DNA of 46,797 bases from Nitrospira sp. (GTDB lineage: Bacteria > Nitrospirota > Nitrospiria > Nitrospirales > Nitrospiraceae): NCBI GenBank assembly GCA_005116815.1, contig SWDR01000022.1:10023-56819 (forward strand), in the 5' to 3' direction. Made by a program: the position numbers and the translations under genes. Below are positions 39,194-46,797 of the stretch, piece after piece; position 1 is the first letter of the stretch; every line of letters starts with the position of its first letter. The notes under the pieces are model-generated. The model saw only the letters and a list, made by a program, of their open reading frames with translations, ran no database searches and was not told the origin of the DNA.

Positions 39194-39525
39194 GCTGTCG
39201 CAGGCCCCTCTGTCGCCGACGCGGTGCTATGCGTGGCATGCAAATGTGTCCGGAGAGTCTTGAGGATGAGCTGTTGGACAGGGTCCTGCGTGACATGCCG
39301 GAACCGATGATCGAGTTCAGCCTCCAGCTCCGTCAGCGTTTTTCCGCCGGCGCCCCCTGCATCGCCCTCCACATAGACCGAGGTCGTTCCCATCCGTTGG
39401 AGGCGCTCGATCATGGGCGCGTCGAGTATGGTCCCGACTGCCACGATGGGAAGTCCGTTGGCATTGGTCACTGGTTTGACCAGGATCATATCCGGCAAGA
39501 GTTCCTCGATGACCACTCGTTTCAT
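39190..39525 (-). CDS. Hypothetical protein resembling the N-terminal region of some HD-GYP proteins
   Basis: ELLPDMILVKPVTNANGLPIVAVGTILDAPMIERLQRMG; overlaps the HDOD gene start. Confidence 0.7.
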   Translation of the reverse strand: MKRVVIEELLPDMILVKPVTNANGLPIVAVGTILDAPMIERLQRMGTTSVYVEGDAGGAGGKTLTELEAELDHRFRHVTQDPVQQLILKTLRTHLHATHSTASATEGPATA

Positions 39526-39740
39526 CTATGTGAATTCCTGAGGTGTATCTGTCTGTGCGCCAACTGCCGAGTCATCTGAATGGATGCATTGGGCAGAGGG
39601 AGTCTGTCGCTCGTCCTTCTCTTATCGGACGACCGGCATCATTTCTAAAGGTTTCGTTCCCTTCTTCTCCGTTGATGTAGGCGCAGGGGGGGCAGCAGGG
39701 TAGGCCCCACGGTGAACCAGGTAGGCTGAGTAAGGCAGCC

Positions 39741-40214
39741 CTACTTTGGCTGAGGTTGCGTGACGGGAGGTGATTCTTGTCCAGCGAGGTTCGTGGCGGT
39801 CACGCAGATTCTGACTTGAGGCGCCGATGGAACGATATTTCGTACGGTGACGATGCCTCCGCCCCGGGGGTCTTTCGCCCAGACCCGAATGACCTGGGTC
39901 TGGCCCTTCGGGACGTTGAGATAGATGGAGGTCAGCAAGAGGTTGGTCAGCGGAGCGCCGGTCACATTGCTGGAGGGCTCGCGATAGGTGACGGTGAACC
40001 CCTTTGGGCTAACCGGAACGGGGACTGAGGCTGTGGTGCACGCGGCGGGGACTTCTGCAGCGATGGTCGTCTTGGTTTGAAGATTCTCGCCTGTCCCATT
40101 TGTCGCCAGGTATGTTGCTCCAGGACCGATGCTCCCACAGGCCGCTAGCGAGAGTGCCATCGTGAGAAGCGGCCATTTGATGAGATGTACGATTGTCGGT
40201 GAGGCCTGCATCAT
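39741..40214 (-). CDS. Putative lipoprotein, hypothetical
   Basis: Signal peptide with lipobox-like SLAACGS; fibronectin-like beta-rich sequence. Confidence 0.65.
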   Translation of the reverse strand: MMQASPTIVHLIKWPLLTMALSLAACGSIGPGATYLATNGTGENLQTKTTIAAEVPAACTTASVPVPVSPKGFTVTYREPSSNVTGAPLTNLLLTSIYLNVPKGQTQVIRVWAKDPRGGGIVTVRNIVPSAPQVRICVTATNLAGQESPPVTQPQPK

Positions 40215-40292
40215 TGTTCCAATGCTGTGAACCTCTGCATCAACGCTCTTGTCGCAATCGAAAGCTATTGTACTCGCGAGTGTGAATAAGCG

Positions 40293-40724
40293 CTATGGCC
40301 TTCGTGGTATGGCTCGACCTTCTTCCAAGTCTTGCAAGTCGGACCAGGCGGTGAGGTCGGTGCGGGAAGGATCAACGGCGTCTCTGAGCTGGTTGAAATA
40401 CTGTTGTTTCTCCGGGCTACTGGGCCCGCGGGTCAGCATCAAGTCGTTCCAGAGCTCGAGCTCAGAGGCTTTGTGTGGTTTCGCAGTTTTCCTGAACCAC
40501 TGGGCCACACCTTCATCGGTAGGGTTGGCTGTGACGGTTGCGGTGAACTGATCGGCCGTGATCCCGGCGAATTCCATCAGTCGATCATCCATCGGGCAGG
40601 GATAGATGTATTCGCCTTCCGTGCCGGCTAGCACGGCGCGGCATTTATCGATCATGCGCGCCAGATGGACGTAGCCCACCAGCTTGAATTTCATGCTCCG
40701 GGGAAATGATGTTCGTAGATCCAT
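40293..40724 (-). CDS. DUF5069-like protein
   Basis: MDLRTSFPRSMKFKLVGYVHLARMIDKCRA. Confidence 0.8.
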   Translation of the reverse strand: MDLRTSFPRSMKFKLVGYVHLARMIDKCRAVLAGTEGEYIYPCPMDDRLMEFAGITADQFTATVTANPTDEGVAQWFRKTAKPHKASELELWNDLMLTRGPSSPEKQQYFNQLRDAVDPSRTDLTAWSDLQDLEEGRAIPRRP

Positions 40725-40726
40725 GA

Positions 40727-40747
40727 CAGGATGTTGAAAAGCCCGCC
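40727..40747. repeat. Solo terminal-repeat fragment of the 33499-33625 element
   Basis: CAGGATGTTGAAAAGCCCGCC resembles the terminal repeat GCAGGATGCTCAAAATGGCCG / GCAGGAGTCTGAAACAGTCCGCC. Confidence 0.5.
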
Positions 40748-40753
40748 TCTTAA

Positions 40754-40841
40754 GAAGCGATGAACGGTGAGCGATGAACGATGATTAAGAGAACGCATGT
40801 ATTACTGCATTCTGCGTTCATCGTTCAACACTCATCGCTCG
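40754..40841. repeat. Inverted quasi-periodic repeat, GCGATGAAC family
   Basis: Left AGCGATGAACGGTGAGCGATGAACGATGA; right reverse complement GAGCGATGAGTGTTGAACGATGAACGCA; GAACGCA (40791-40797)/TGCGTTC (40813-40819). Confidence 0.8.
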
Positions 40842-40860
40842 GGCTCTTGCCGCTCCTTTG

Positions 40861-41541
40861 TTAGACCAGTTTGTGATTCGTGAACGTGAGGCTCTTTACG
40901 ACGACCGCCCCGTTTTCATAGGTAATGATGCGGCGAGTGGCCGGCAGATCCGATGATCCGACACGTACGTGGCTATCGGTGAAGCTTTCCACGTTGTTCA
41001 GCTTTCCGTCGGTCGGGGAGTAGTAGTAGACGCAATACTTCGTCGTGAGGTTCTTCTGATCCTGGGTGAGGGAGCTTTCCTCGACATTGATCGTGAAGGC
41101 GAAGGGGGCCATGCCCGGGTGCGCCATCTTGCGATTGATCTGGGTGATGCGATTGTCTTTAAGGCGATAGAAGGAGTTCGAGCCGTGAATGTTCAGCTTC
41201 GTGCCGAAGGGATGCCCGTCTTCTTCCATGGTTAAGGAGTATTTGCCGTCCGACTCTTCGAAGCTTCTCGGGCCACGGTGCACGGCGATCGAGCCGAGCT
41301 GCTCCTGTGCCCACTTCTGGACCTCGGGATCTCCCAGTTGGACCGAGACTTCACGCGGGCCTTTGACCATGACCGGTCCCTTAGTCTCTTTTCCGTTCAC
41401 GTTGACGGTCAAGTCGGCTGTGAATCCCTTGAAGTCCTTGGGCCAGCGTGCGGTCTTCTCGAAGGCTTGCCGAAGCATTTCGCGAGCTTTTGGATCGTCG
41501 ACGACCGGGGTTTCTTCTTGTTTTGGCTTCTGTTGTTCCAT
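40861..41541 (-). CDS. DUF3386-like protein (start reassigned to 41541, MEQQKPKQ...)
   Basis: Resembles DUF3386 proteins from memory; upstream ORF extension overlaps a repeat. Confidence 0.65.
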   Translation of the reverse strand: MEQQKPKQEETPVVDDPKAREMLRQAFEKTARWPKDFKGFTADLTVNVNGKETKGPVMVKGPREVSVQLGDPEVQKWAQEQLGSIAVHRGPRSFEESDGKYSLTMEEDGHPFGTKLNIHGSNSFYRLKDNRITQINRKMAHPGMAPFAFTINVEESSLTQDQKNLTTKYCVYYYSPTDGKLNNVESFTDSHVRVGSSDLPATRRIITYENGAVVVKSLTFTNHKLV

Positions 41542-41568
41542 GGGGCGATCTCCTTGTTGGGTCGAATA

Positions 41569-41623
41569 GGCAGGATGCGTTCGAGACGTCGGCCTTGCTG
41601 ACGGCCATTTTGAGCATCCTGCC
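41569..41623. repeat. Short derivative of the MITE-like element, perfect 9-bp ends
   Basis: GGCAGGATG (41569-41577)/CATCCTGCC (41615-41623); shares GGCCATTTTGAGCATCCTGC with 33499-33625. Confidence 0.75.
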
Positions 41624-41703
41624 AGATTTAGACCGCAGTATACGCTTGGGGCGAAAGCTGCCACAAGCGCTCGCAGGCGTGAGAGGTGGCTGGTTGTTCT
41701 AGT

Positions 41704-41773
41704 GTATTTGGTTAATCTCGTTTGTTGGTTGAACCAGAATAACCAGAGAAACCAGATGAACGAGATAGACCGG
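41704..41773. repeat. Inverted quasi-periodic repeat, AACCAGA family, copy 1
   Basis: ATCTCGTT (41715-41722)/AACGAGAT (41759-41766); iterated AACCAGAATAACCAGAGAAACCAGATGAAC. Confidence 0.75.
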
Positions 41774-41883
41774 GCTGATCTCGCCAGTCTCGCTCAGTGT
41801 TCCCACTTAGGCGCTAGAAGAAATTGAGCATTTCGGGTATACTCGCGCCGCGCGGGGGCTATCTCTCCACGTAGAACGAAAGG

Positions 41884-42264
41884 ATGGACATGGAACGACG
41901 GGCTGCTTCCCATACCGAAGAAGAAGAGATGAATCATCGCCGTAAATTGCTGAATGCCGCGAAGAAGGGCGATCAGAAGGCCATTGGCAAGCTCTTAGAG
42001 CTGTATCAAGTGCGGATTCATAGTGGAGACATGGTTCAGAAACTGAATAAGACCTCCGCTACGCATAAACTCCAGGCCCAGCTCGCCGAAGGGAAGCCTG
42101 TGAAGGGTGGCGGTGGAAGCCATGGTAAGAAGACTGCGCCGACGAAGCCCGCTCCAGCAAAGACCGCACCGGCGAAAGTTGCTGTAAAGCCTGCTGTCTC
42201 GAAGGTCAAGCCAAAGGCAAAGGCGCTACCGGTCAAAGCCGCACAGCCGAAACGCAAGAAATAG
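41884..42264 (+). CDS. Small basic protein with Lys/Ala/Pro-rich histone H1-like tail
   Basis: KKTAPTKPAPAKTAPAKVAVKPAVSKVKPKAKA...; clean intergenic slot. Confidence 0.7.
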   Translation: MDMERRAASHTEEEEMNHRRKLLNAAKKGDQKAIGKLLELYQVRIHSGDMVQKLNKTSATHKLQAQLAEGKPVKGGGGSHGKKTAPTKPAPAKTAPAKVAVKPAVSKVKPKAKALPVKAAQPKRKK

Positions 42265-42275
42265 CCAACGGGCGA

Positions 42276-42602
42276 TTATTGCACTGCCACTCGTAGTCCG
42301 CCGCCTGCCAGCTTTGCTGCGATCTCTTCCGCTTGTGTCAGCCCTCCGGCAAACACGATGGCTTCTCCATCATGATCGATTTTCCATGCCAGCTCGAAGG
42401 CTTTCGAGCTGGTCATGCCTGGAATGTATTGGCAGAAGAGCCCCACCACTTGCTCGTAGGTGTGACATTCGCAATTGAATACGATCACGCGCGCATCGAG
42501 TCCACTCCCGGTGCCGGTACTGGTCGTCTCGATCGGGACGGGTGGTGCAAAGGGTGTTTTTATGCCGGCCATAGGGGCGAATATTAGCAGAGTTTGGAAC
42601 AA
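42276..42602 (-). CDS. ClpS-like adaptor protein
   Basis: ARVIVFNCECHTYEQVVGLFCQYIPGMTSSKAFELAWKIDHDGEAIVFAGG aligns by eye with the ClpS core; true start may be MAGIKTPF. Confidence 0.75.
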   Translation of the reverse strand: MFQTLLIFAPMAGIKTPFAPPVPIETTSTGTGSGLDARVIVFNCECHTYEQVVGLFCQYIPGMTSSKAFELAWKIDHDGEAIVFAGGLTQAEEIAAKLAGGGLRVAVQ

Positions 42603-42710
42603 CTTTTAACCTGGATTATTCCGGCAGGCCGTCGCGAAGTGTTCGGGGACGAGCGCGCCGGTGCGTTTTCCTGTATTGCTTACGGAGCAGATCGGTACGA
42701 AGAGTTGAGG

Positions 42711-43397
42711 TTAATAGCCGACTCGCGTGAGCAGGTGGTTGGTTCTCACCCAATTCTCCCTGGCGCAGGATTGCGTATAGAGCGTGAAATGCGCGGGGGA
42801 ATCTGTAGCCGGCTGGAGTTGATGGGCCAATGCGAGCATTTGCGTATAGACGAGTGAGGCGGATGTCTTGACGAGGGCCAGCCCATATTCAAAGAGATAC
42901 CCCTCTTCAAGAGTCGGGTTCCTCTTCGAGAGTGTCCGTACCCGCGCGAGGTCGAATGGTTCCTCTCTGAACGAAATGTCCATGAGATGGAGGAGCGCCG
43001 CCGGGCCTGGCACGACGGTCTCGCCGATGCGAACCGCATGGGAGGGTTCAAAGAGTCCACGCTGAAGACGGCGGTCCCGGCAGAGGGCTGCGTGAAATTG
43101 TGCGCGCCAGTCGGGGTCTCGGAGATCTCGGTCGATGGCCTCTGCCACCAGTGAGGTGAGCGGTCCGCTCACGTCATACCCTTGTATGAGGCGCCCCGAC
43201 TCGATGAGCTCAGGAAAACTCATGCCCATCCGGTCTTGAAAAGCCGTGACGCCTGTCATGGGCGTCAGTTGCATCGCCATGAAGTCGCGAAAATGCACGG
43301 TGGCAAAGCGAGTCAGGAGCCTGGTCAGGGTCTCCGGGTGGCAGAGATGGAAGGGGTAGAACAACGCGTGGGGTGGTTGTCGGTGATTCATCGACAA
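42711..43397 (-). CDS. Hypothetical protein, 228 aa
   Basis: Uninterrupted ORF in its own slot; family not recognised. Confidence 0.65.
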   Translation of the reverse strand: MSMNHRQPPHALFYPFHLCHPETLTRLLTRFATVHFRDFMAMQLTPMTGVTAFQDRMGMSFPELIESGRLIQGYDVSGPLTSLVAEAIDRDLRDPDWRAQFHAALCRDRRLQRGLFEPSHAVRIGETVVPGPAALLHLMDISFREEPFDLARVRTLSKRNPTLEEGYLFEYGLALVKTSASLVYTQMLALAHQLQPATDSPAHFTLYTQSCARENWVRTNHLLTRVGY

Positions 43398-43425
43398 AGT
43401 CTCACAGTCATGTTAATTTTCGCGC

Positions 43426-44499
43426 GTGAAATATCTCTTTACGTCGTGGCTTGATGCTCTGCTCATCTTCGTCCCTGTGACGATTGCGCTCGAGGTCCTT
43501 CGAGCCGACCCGCTGCTGGTTTTCATCTCGGCCTGCTTTGCTATTATTCCGCTCGCCGGCCTGCTCGGGCGAGCCACCGAACATTTAACGGCCCATGTCG
43601 GTGCCGGGATTGGCGCACTCCTCAATGCGTCGCTGGGCAATGCGGCAGAATTGATTATCGCACTGGTAGCGCTGCGCGAAGGCCTTCACGACGTCGTCAA
43701 AGCGTCGCTGACCGGTTCAATCCTGGGAAATATCTTACTCGTTCTTGGCGTCTCAATGTTTGCCGGTGGTATGAAGTATGAGCGGCAGACGTTTAACCAA
43801 ACTGCTGCCGGAACGGGTGCCAGTCTTCTGCTCCTGGCCGCTGTCGGCCTCATCATTCCAGCAGTCTTCCATTTCACCGCAGCCGACCGTGGTGTGGCGA
43901 TCGAACGAGAGTTGAGTCTGCTTATTGCGCTTGTATTATTCAGCATTTATATCGCAAGTCTATTGTTTTCCTTAAAGACCCATCGCCATCTCTTTGCCGG
44001 AGAGTCGCATGATGCCTCAGACCTTGGAGAGCAACCCTGGACGAAGAGTGCATCGATTGCCGTGCTCACCGTAGCGACTTGTTTCGTGGCCCTCATGAGC
44101 GAAATGTTGGTAGGGGCGCTGGAGCCTGCTGCGCACAAACTCGGGCTTACGCAGGTATTTGTCGGCGTCATTCTTGTGGCCTTGGTGGGCAATGCGGCTG
44201 AACATTCTACGGCGGTGATGGTAGCGCTCAAAAACAAGATGGATCTGGCTTATGGGATTGCAGTGGGGTCCAGCCTGCAGATTGCCTTGCTTGTAGCGCC
44301 ATTGCTGGTGTTTGCCAGTTATCTCTTCGGGACGCCGCTGGACCTGATATTTACACCCTTCGAGGTCGCTGCTGTGACCATCTCGGTCCTCATCGTCGGA
44401 TTCGTCGCGATGGACGGGGAATCGCACTGGATGGAAGGGGTGATGTTGGTCGGGGTCTATGTGATGCTGGCCATCGCCTTCTTCTTCCTCCCGGCTTAG
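43426..44499 (+). CDS. Calcium/proton exchanger, Cax family
   Basis: [16 protein letters not shown] and [21 protein letters not shown] repeats; about 11 hydrophobic segments. Confidence 0.94.
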   Translation: MKYLFTSWLDALLIFVPVTIALEVLRADPLLVFISACFAIIPLAGLLGRATEHLTAHVGAGIGALLNASLGNAAELIIALVALREGLHDVVKASLTGSILGNILLVLGVSMFAGGMKYERQTFNQTAAGTGASLLLLAAVGLIIPAVFHFTAADRGVAIERELSLLIALVLFSIYIASLLFSLKTHRHLFAGESHDASDLGEQPWTKSASIAVLTVATCFVALMSEMLVGALEPAAHKLGLTQVFVGVILVALVGNAAEHSTAVMVALKNKMDLAYGIAVGSSLQIALLVAPLLVFASYLFGTPLDLIFTPFEVAAVTISVLIVGFVAMDGESHWMEGVMLVGVYVMLAIAFFFLPA

Positions 44500-44514
44500 C
44501 AGCTGGGTGAGTGG

Positions 44515-44606
44515 AGCTGATAGCGAATGGCTTATAGCTCGGACAGAGACAGTCCGATTCGCTCGCTTCCCACGACTATCAGCCATAAGCTATAAGCCAT
44601 CTGCTC
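44515..44606. repeat. Inverted repeat between convergent genes, GGCTTATAGCT family; possible bidirectional terminator
   Basis: Perfect 13-bp arms ATGGCTTATAGCT (44527-44539)/AGCTATAAGCCAT (44588-44600), followed by T-rich tract. Confidence 0.8.
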
Positions 44607-44613
44607 TTTTCTT

Positions 44614-44826
44614 CTAGACCTTATCCATGTCGATAACTTCGGTGGCTTCCCAGAGATTTTTCAGCTCCGCATCCGCCAGATCCTTCACTCGATCCTCTTC
44701 CGTCTCTTGGCCGAACTGAACCGCTTGAATCGGTGGGGCGGTCTCTTTCTCGGTTGGAGCGGCAACCGCTTCCGGCGGCATAGGCTCTCTTCGTCGTTTC
44801 TTGGCTGGATCCATATTAACGGGCAT
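44614..44826 (-). CDS. Hypothetical protein, 70 aa
   Basis: Short ORF in a clean slot. Confidence 0.5.
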   Translation of the reverse strand: MPVNMDPAKKRRREPMPPEAVAAPTEKETAPPIQAVQFGQETEEDRVKDLADAELKNLWEATEVIDMDKV

Positions 44827-44917
44827 GTTACCTCCGGCGTGATCTGCATTCAGTTTCCACTCTGACTGACAGAAAAGTCAATGCACGCGGTTGCCGATGG
44901 CCAGAGAGGTTTGTCTT

Positions 44918-44978
44918 GTTTATTTGGGTTAATCCGACTAACTAAATAAACCAGAGCAACCAGATGAACCAAATAAAC
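44918..44978. repeat. Inverted quasi-periodic repeat, AACCAGA family, copy 2
   Basis: Perfect 10-bp arms GTTTATTTGG (44918-44927)/CCAAATAAAC (44969-44978); shares AACCAGAG-AACCAGATGAAC with copy 1. Confidence 0.8.
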
Positions 44979-44988
44979 TGGAGCTTTT

Positions 44989-46128
44989 CTAATACAGCTT
45001 CTCGGCGATGGTGTCGGCCTGTAGTCGGCCTTTCGCCGATAGTTTGCTGTGTTCCCCGTCCTGTTCGATCAATTCTTGCGCGAGCAATTGAGCGGTGAGT
45101 GCACTGTGTCCATAGTTCAATGCATGTTGATGCAGGTTGTGAGAGGGAATGCCTTGGATCAGTCGTAATCCGAAAATCACGGCATCGCGGAGTTGTTCTT
45201 CCTTCGAGAGTGTGATGCGCTCCTCGATGGGAAGGAGGCCTTCTGTCAGCAAGCGGTTGTAGGCATCGAGGTCGGCGACGTTGCCGAATCTCGTTCCGCC
45301 AAGGTAGGACTGGGCACTGGGGCCGAATCCCAGATATTCCCCATTGGTCCAATAGAGCAGATTGTGGCGGCAGGCATGTCCTGGCTTGGCATAGTTCGAG
45401 ACTTCGTACCGCTCATATCCTGCGTCCGAAAGTATCCTCTGCGCAGCCTCGTCCATCTCAATCTGAAGCCCTTCGTCCGGTGCGGGGCTCCGTTCGAGTC
45501 GGATATTCGACTCGAGTCTTGTCTCTTGTTCCACTGTGAGTGCATAGCAAGAGAGGTGCGTCGGCTGCAGTGCAAGACAATGGGTCAGAGTGTTCTCCCA
45601 ACTTGCCAAGCTTTGTCCGGGCAATCCATACATCAAGTCAAGGTTGATGTTTGTGAAGCCGGAGGATCGAGCCTTCGCCATGGCTGTGATGGTCTCACTG
45701 ACAGCGCCGGGCCGACCGATTCTGAGGAGATCGCCATCCTCCATCGATTCGGCTCCGAAGCTCAGGCGGGTCACACCGGCCTGAAGGAGTTGAACAAGGT
45801 CTTGTTCGGAGATCGTCGAGGGGTGGCCCTCCACGGTGACTTCACAGTCTGGGGTGAGGTTGAATCGGTTCCGAATCTCGGACAGGATGGCGATGAGTTG
45901 AGCCACGGTCAGAACCGTCGGTGTACCACCCCCAAGATAGACGGATTGGATAGGGCGCCCAACTGTGACCTGTTGCTGCGCCGATAGCCCGATCTCATGC
46001 AAGAGGGATTGGACAAAGGCGTCAGCCCGTTCCTCGCGATGGATTTCCAGATAGAAAGCGCAGAAATCGCAACGCTGGCGGCAGAAGGGGATGTGGAGGT
46101 ACAGGCCCAGAGGCGGGAACGTGGTCAC
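44989..46128 (-). CDS. hemW: Radical SAM heme chaperone / coproporphyrinogen III oxidase-like protein
   Basis: LYLHIPFCRQRCDFCAFY, YLGGGTPT, GYERYEVSNYA. Confidence 0.94.
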   Translation of the reverse strand: MTTFPPLGLYLHIPFCRQRCDFCAFYLEIHREERADAFVQSLLHEIGLSAQQQVTVGRPIQSVYLGGGTPTVLTVAQLIAILSEIRNRFNLTPDCEVTVEGHPSTISEQDLVQLLQAGVTRLSFGAESMEDGDLLRIGRPGAVSETITAMAKARSSGFTNINLDLMYGLPGQSLASWENTLTHCLALQPTHLSCYALTVEQETRLESNIRLERSPAPDEGLQIEMDEAAQRILSDAGYERYEVSNYAKPGHACRHNLLYWTNGEYLGFGPSAQSYLGGTRFGNVADLDAYNRLLTEGLLPIEERITLSKEEQLRDAVIFGLRLIQGIPSHNLHQHALNYGHSALTAQLLAQELIEQDGEHSKLSAKGRLQADTIAEKLY

Positions 46129-46394
46129 GACAGGCTGAATCCTTGGGGTTTGGAAAAGTCCCGCGACAGGACGATTTCTATTTCATCGGCCGGGGATTTT
46201 CCGCGATTGCGCACATGGGGCTGCCAGGCCTTATGTTGGCGCAACGAGTCGAAGAGCACCTTGAGCAGATCCGGCTTGATGCGCGCTTCCCACTCCCGCA
46301 CCCAGGCGTGAGCCTCTTCGTCGCCCTCATAGTCGTCGGGAAAGGAGGCCTCCAGGCTGAATCGAAAGGTAAAGGTTTTTTCTTCTTGATACAT
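46125..46394 (-). CDS. Hypothetical protein (likely start MYQEEKTF at 46394)
   Basis: Coherent from MYQEEK; short overlap with hemW start. Confidence 0.6.
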   Translation of the reverse strand: MYQEEKTFTFRFSLEASFPDDYEGDEEAHAWVREWEARIKPDLLKVLFDSLRQHKAWQPHVRNRGKSPADEIEIVLSRDFSKPQGFSLS

Positions 46395-46464
46395 ACAAGT
46401 CCTCGCTGATTGCGAACTGGCCTGGTCGATCTTATAATACCCCTCAGATAAAGGAGTACGACCC

Positions 46465-46692
46465 ATGCCTATCTTCGAATATGTCTGCGGCGAATGCAAT
46501 CATCGGTTCGAGCTGTTGGTCTATGGTTCCACGCCGGCTGCCTGCCCCAAGTGCAAGACGACGAAGCTGGAGAAGCAAATTTCTTCGTTCGGAGTCGGGG
46601 GCACGGATGGCTGGGTATTGCCGGGTAATGGGGGCGGTTCCTGTGGAAGTTGCGGTGACCCGCGTGGCCCAGGTTCCTGTTCCACCAATTGA
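46465..46692 (+). CDS. FmdB-family zinc ribbon protein
   Basis: MPIFEYVCGECNHRFELLV...CPKCKTTKLEKQISSF. Confidence 0.92.
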   Translation: MPIFEYVCGECNHRFELLVYGSTPAACPKCKTTKLEKQISSFGVGGTDGWVLPGNGGGSCGSCGDPRGPGSCSTN

Positions 46693-46694
46693 TC

Positions 46695-46797
46695 ATGGAA
46701 TCAGGCGAGCCGAATCTGCAGCGCGCGATTGCCATCATCTCTCAGTCCGATCCGCTCACCAAATTGCTCGAAGAGGTGAAGCTGGGCCGGATGAAAC
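46695..46797 (+). CDS. Partial hypothetical protein running off the right edge (MESGEPNLQRAIAIISQSDPLTKLLEEVKLGRMK...)
   Basis: ATG at 46695 directly after the FmdB gene, open to window end. Confidence 0.5.
   Translation, partial: MESGEPNLQRAIAIISQSDPLTKLLEEVKLGRMK

Noticed and set aside
45193-45987. 264-aa plus-strand ORF opposite hemW
   Set aside because: Antisense shadow; hemW motifs are intact on the other strand
1-46797. tRNA, rRNA, CRISPR, integrase or restriction/defence genes
   Set aside because: Looked for by eye; none recognised, though a small ncRNA or divergent tRNA cannot be excluded without covariance-model searches

Overview
This 46.8 kb window looks like a bacterial chromosome segment. 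Gene content suggests a Nitrospira-like organism, but that is inference only. Recognisable housekeeping loci include proS-rseP-dxr-cdsA-uppS on the minus strand, accD-folC-lptD-trxA-recN on the plus strand, and scattered genes for a DEAD-box helicase, GH57, PPIase, archease, a Cax exchanger and hemW. I saw no rRNA, tRNA, CRISPR array or transposase. Four things deserve a second look. (1) A minus-strand signalling locus at 22584-29638. Its first gene encodes a 1396-aa protein that I read as REC-PAS-pseudo-histidine-kinase-PilZ-PilZ-LuxD-like alpha/beta hydrolase-SAM methyltransferase. The kinase His/Asn and the LuxD Ser-Asp-His triad all appear to be replaced, while the PilZ and SAM motifs look intact. 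It is followed by a GAF histidine kinase and an NtrC-type regulator whose HTH is replaced by the C-terminal half of an HD-GYP domain. (2) Five abrupt gene-gene joins: tldD::UreH-like, NtrC::HD-GYP, galT::Nod19-like, lipoprotein::sdhB and rtcB::response regulator. These are either real deletions or contig chimerism, and they must be resolved before function is inferred. (3) A 127-bp MITE-like element with about 26-bp imperfect terminal inverted repeats, plus shorter derivatives. (4) Several families of intergenic, quasi-periodic inverted repeats, one arm of which encodes a lipoprotein signal peptide. All domain calls come from reading the sequence and from memory of protein families; no searches were run.
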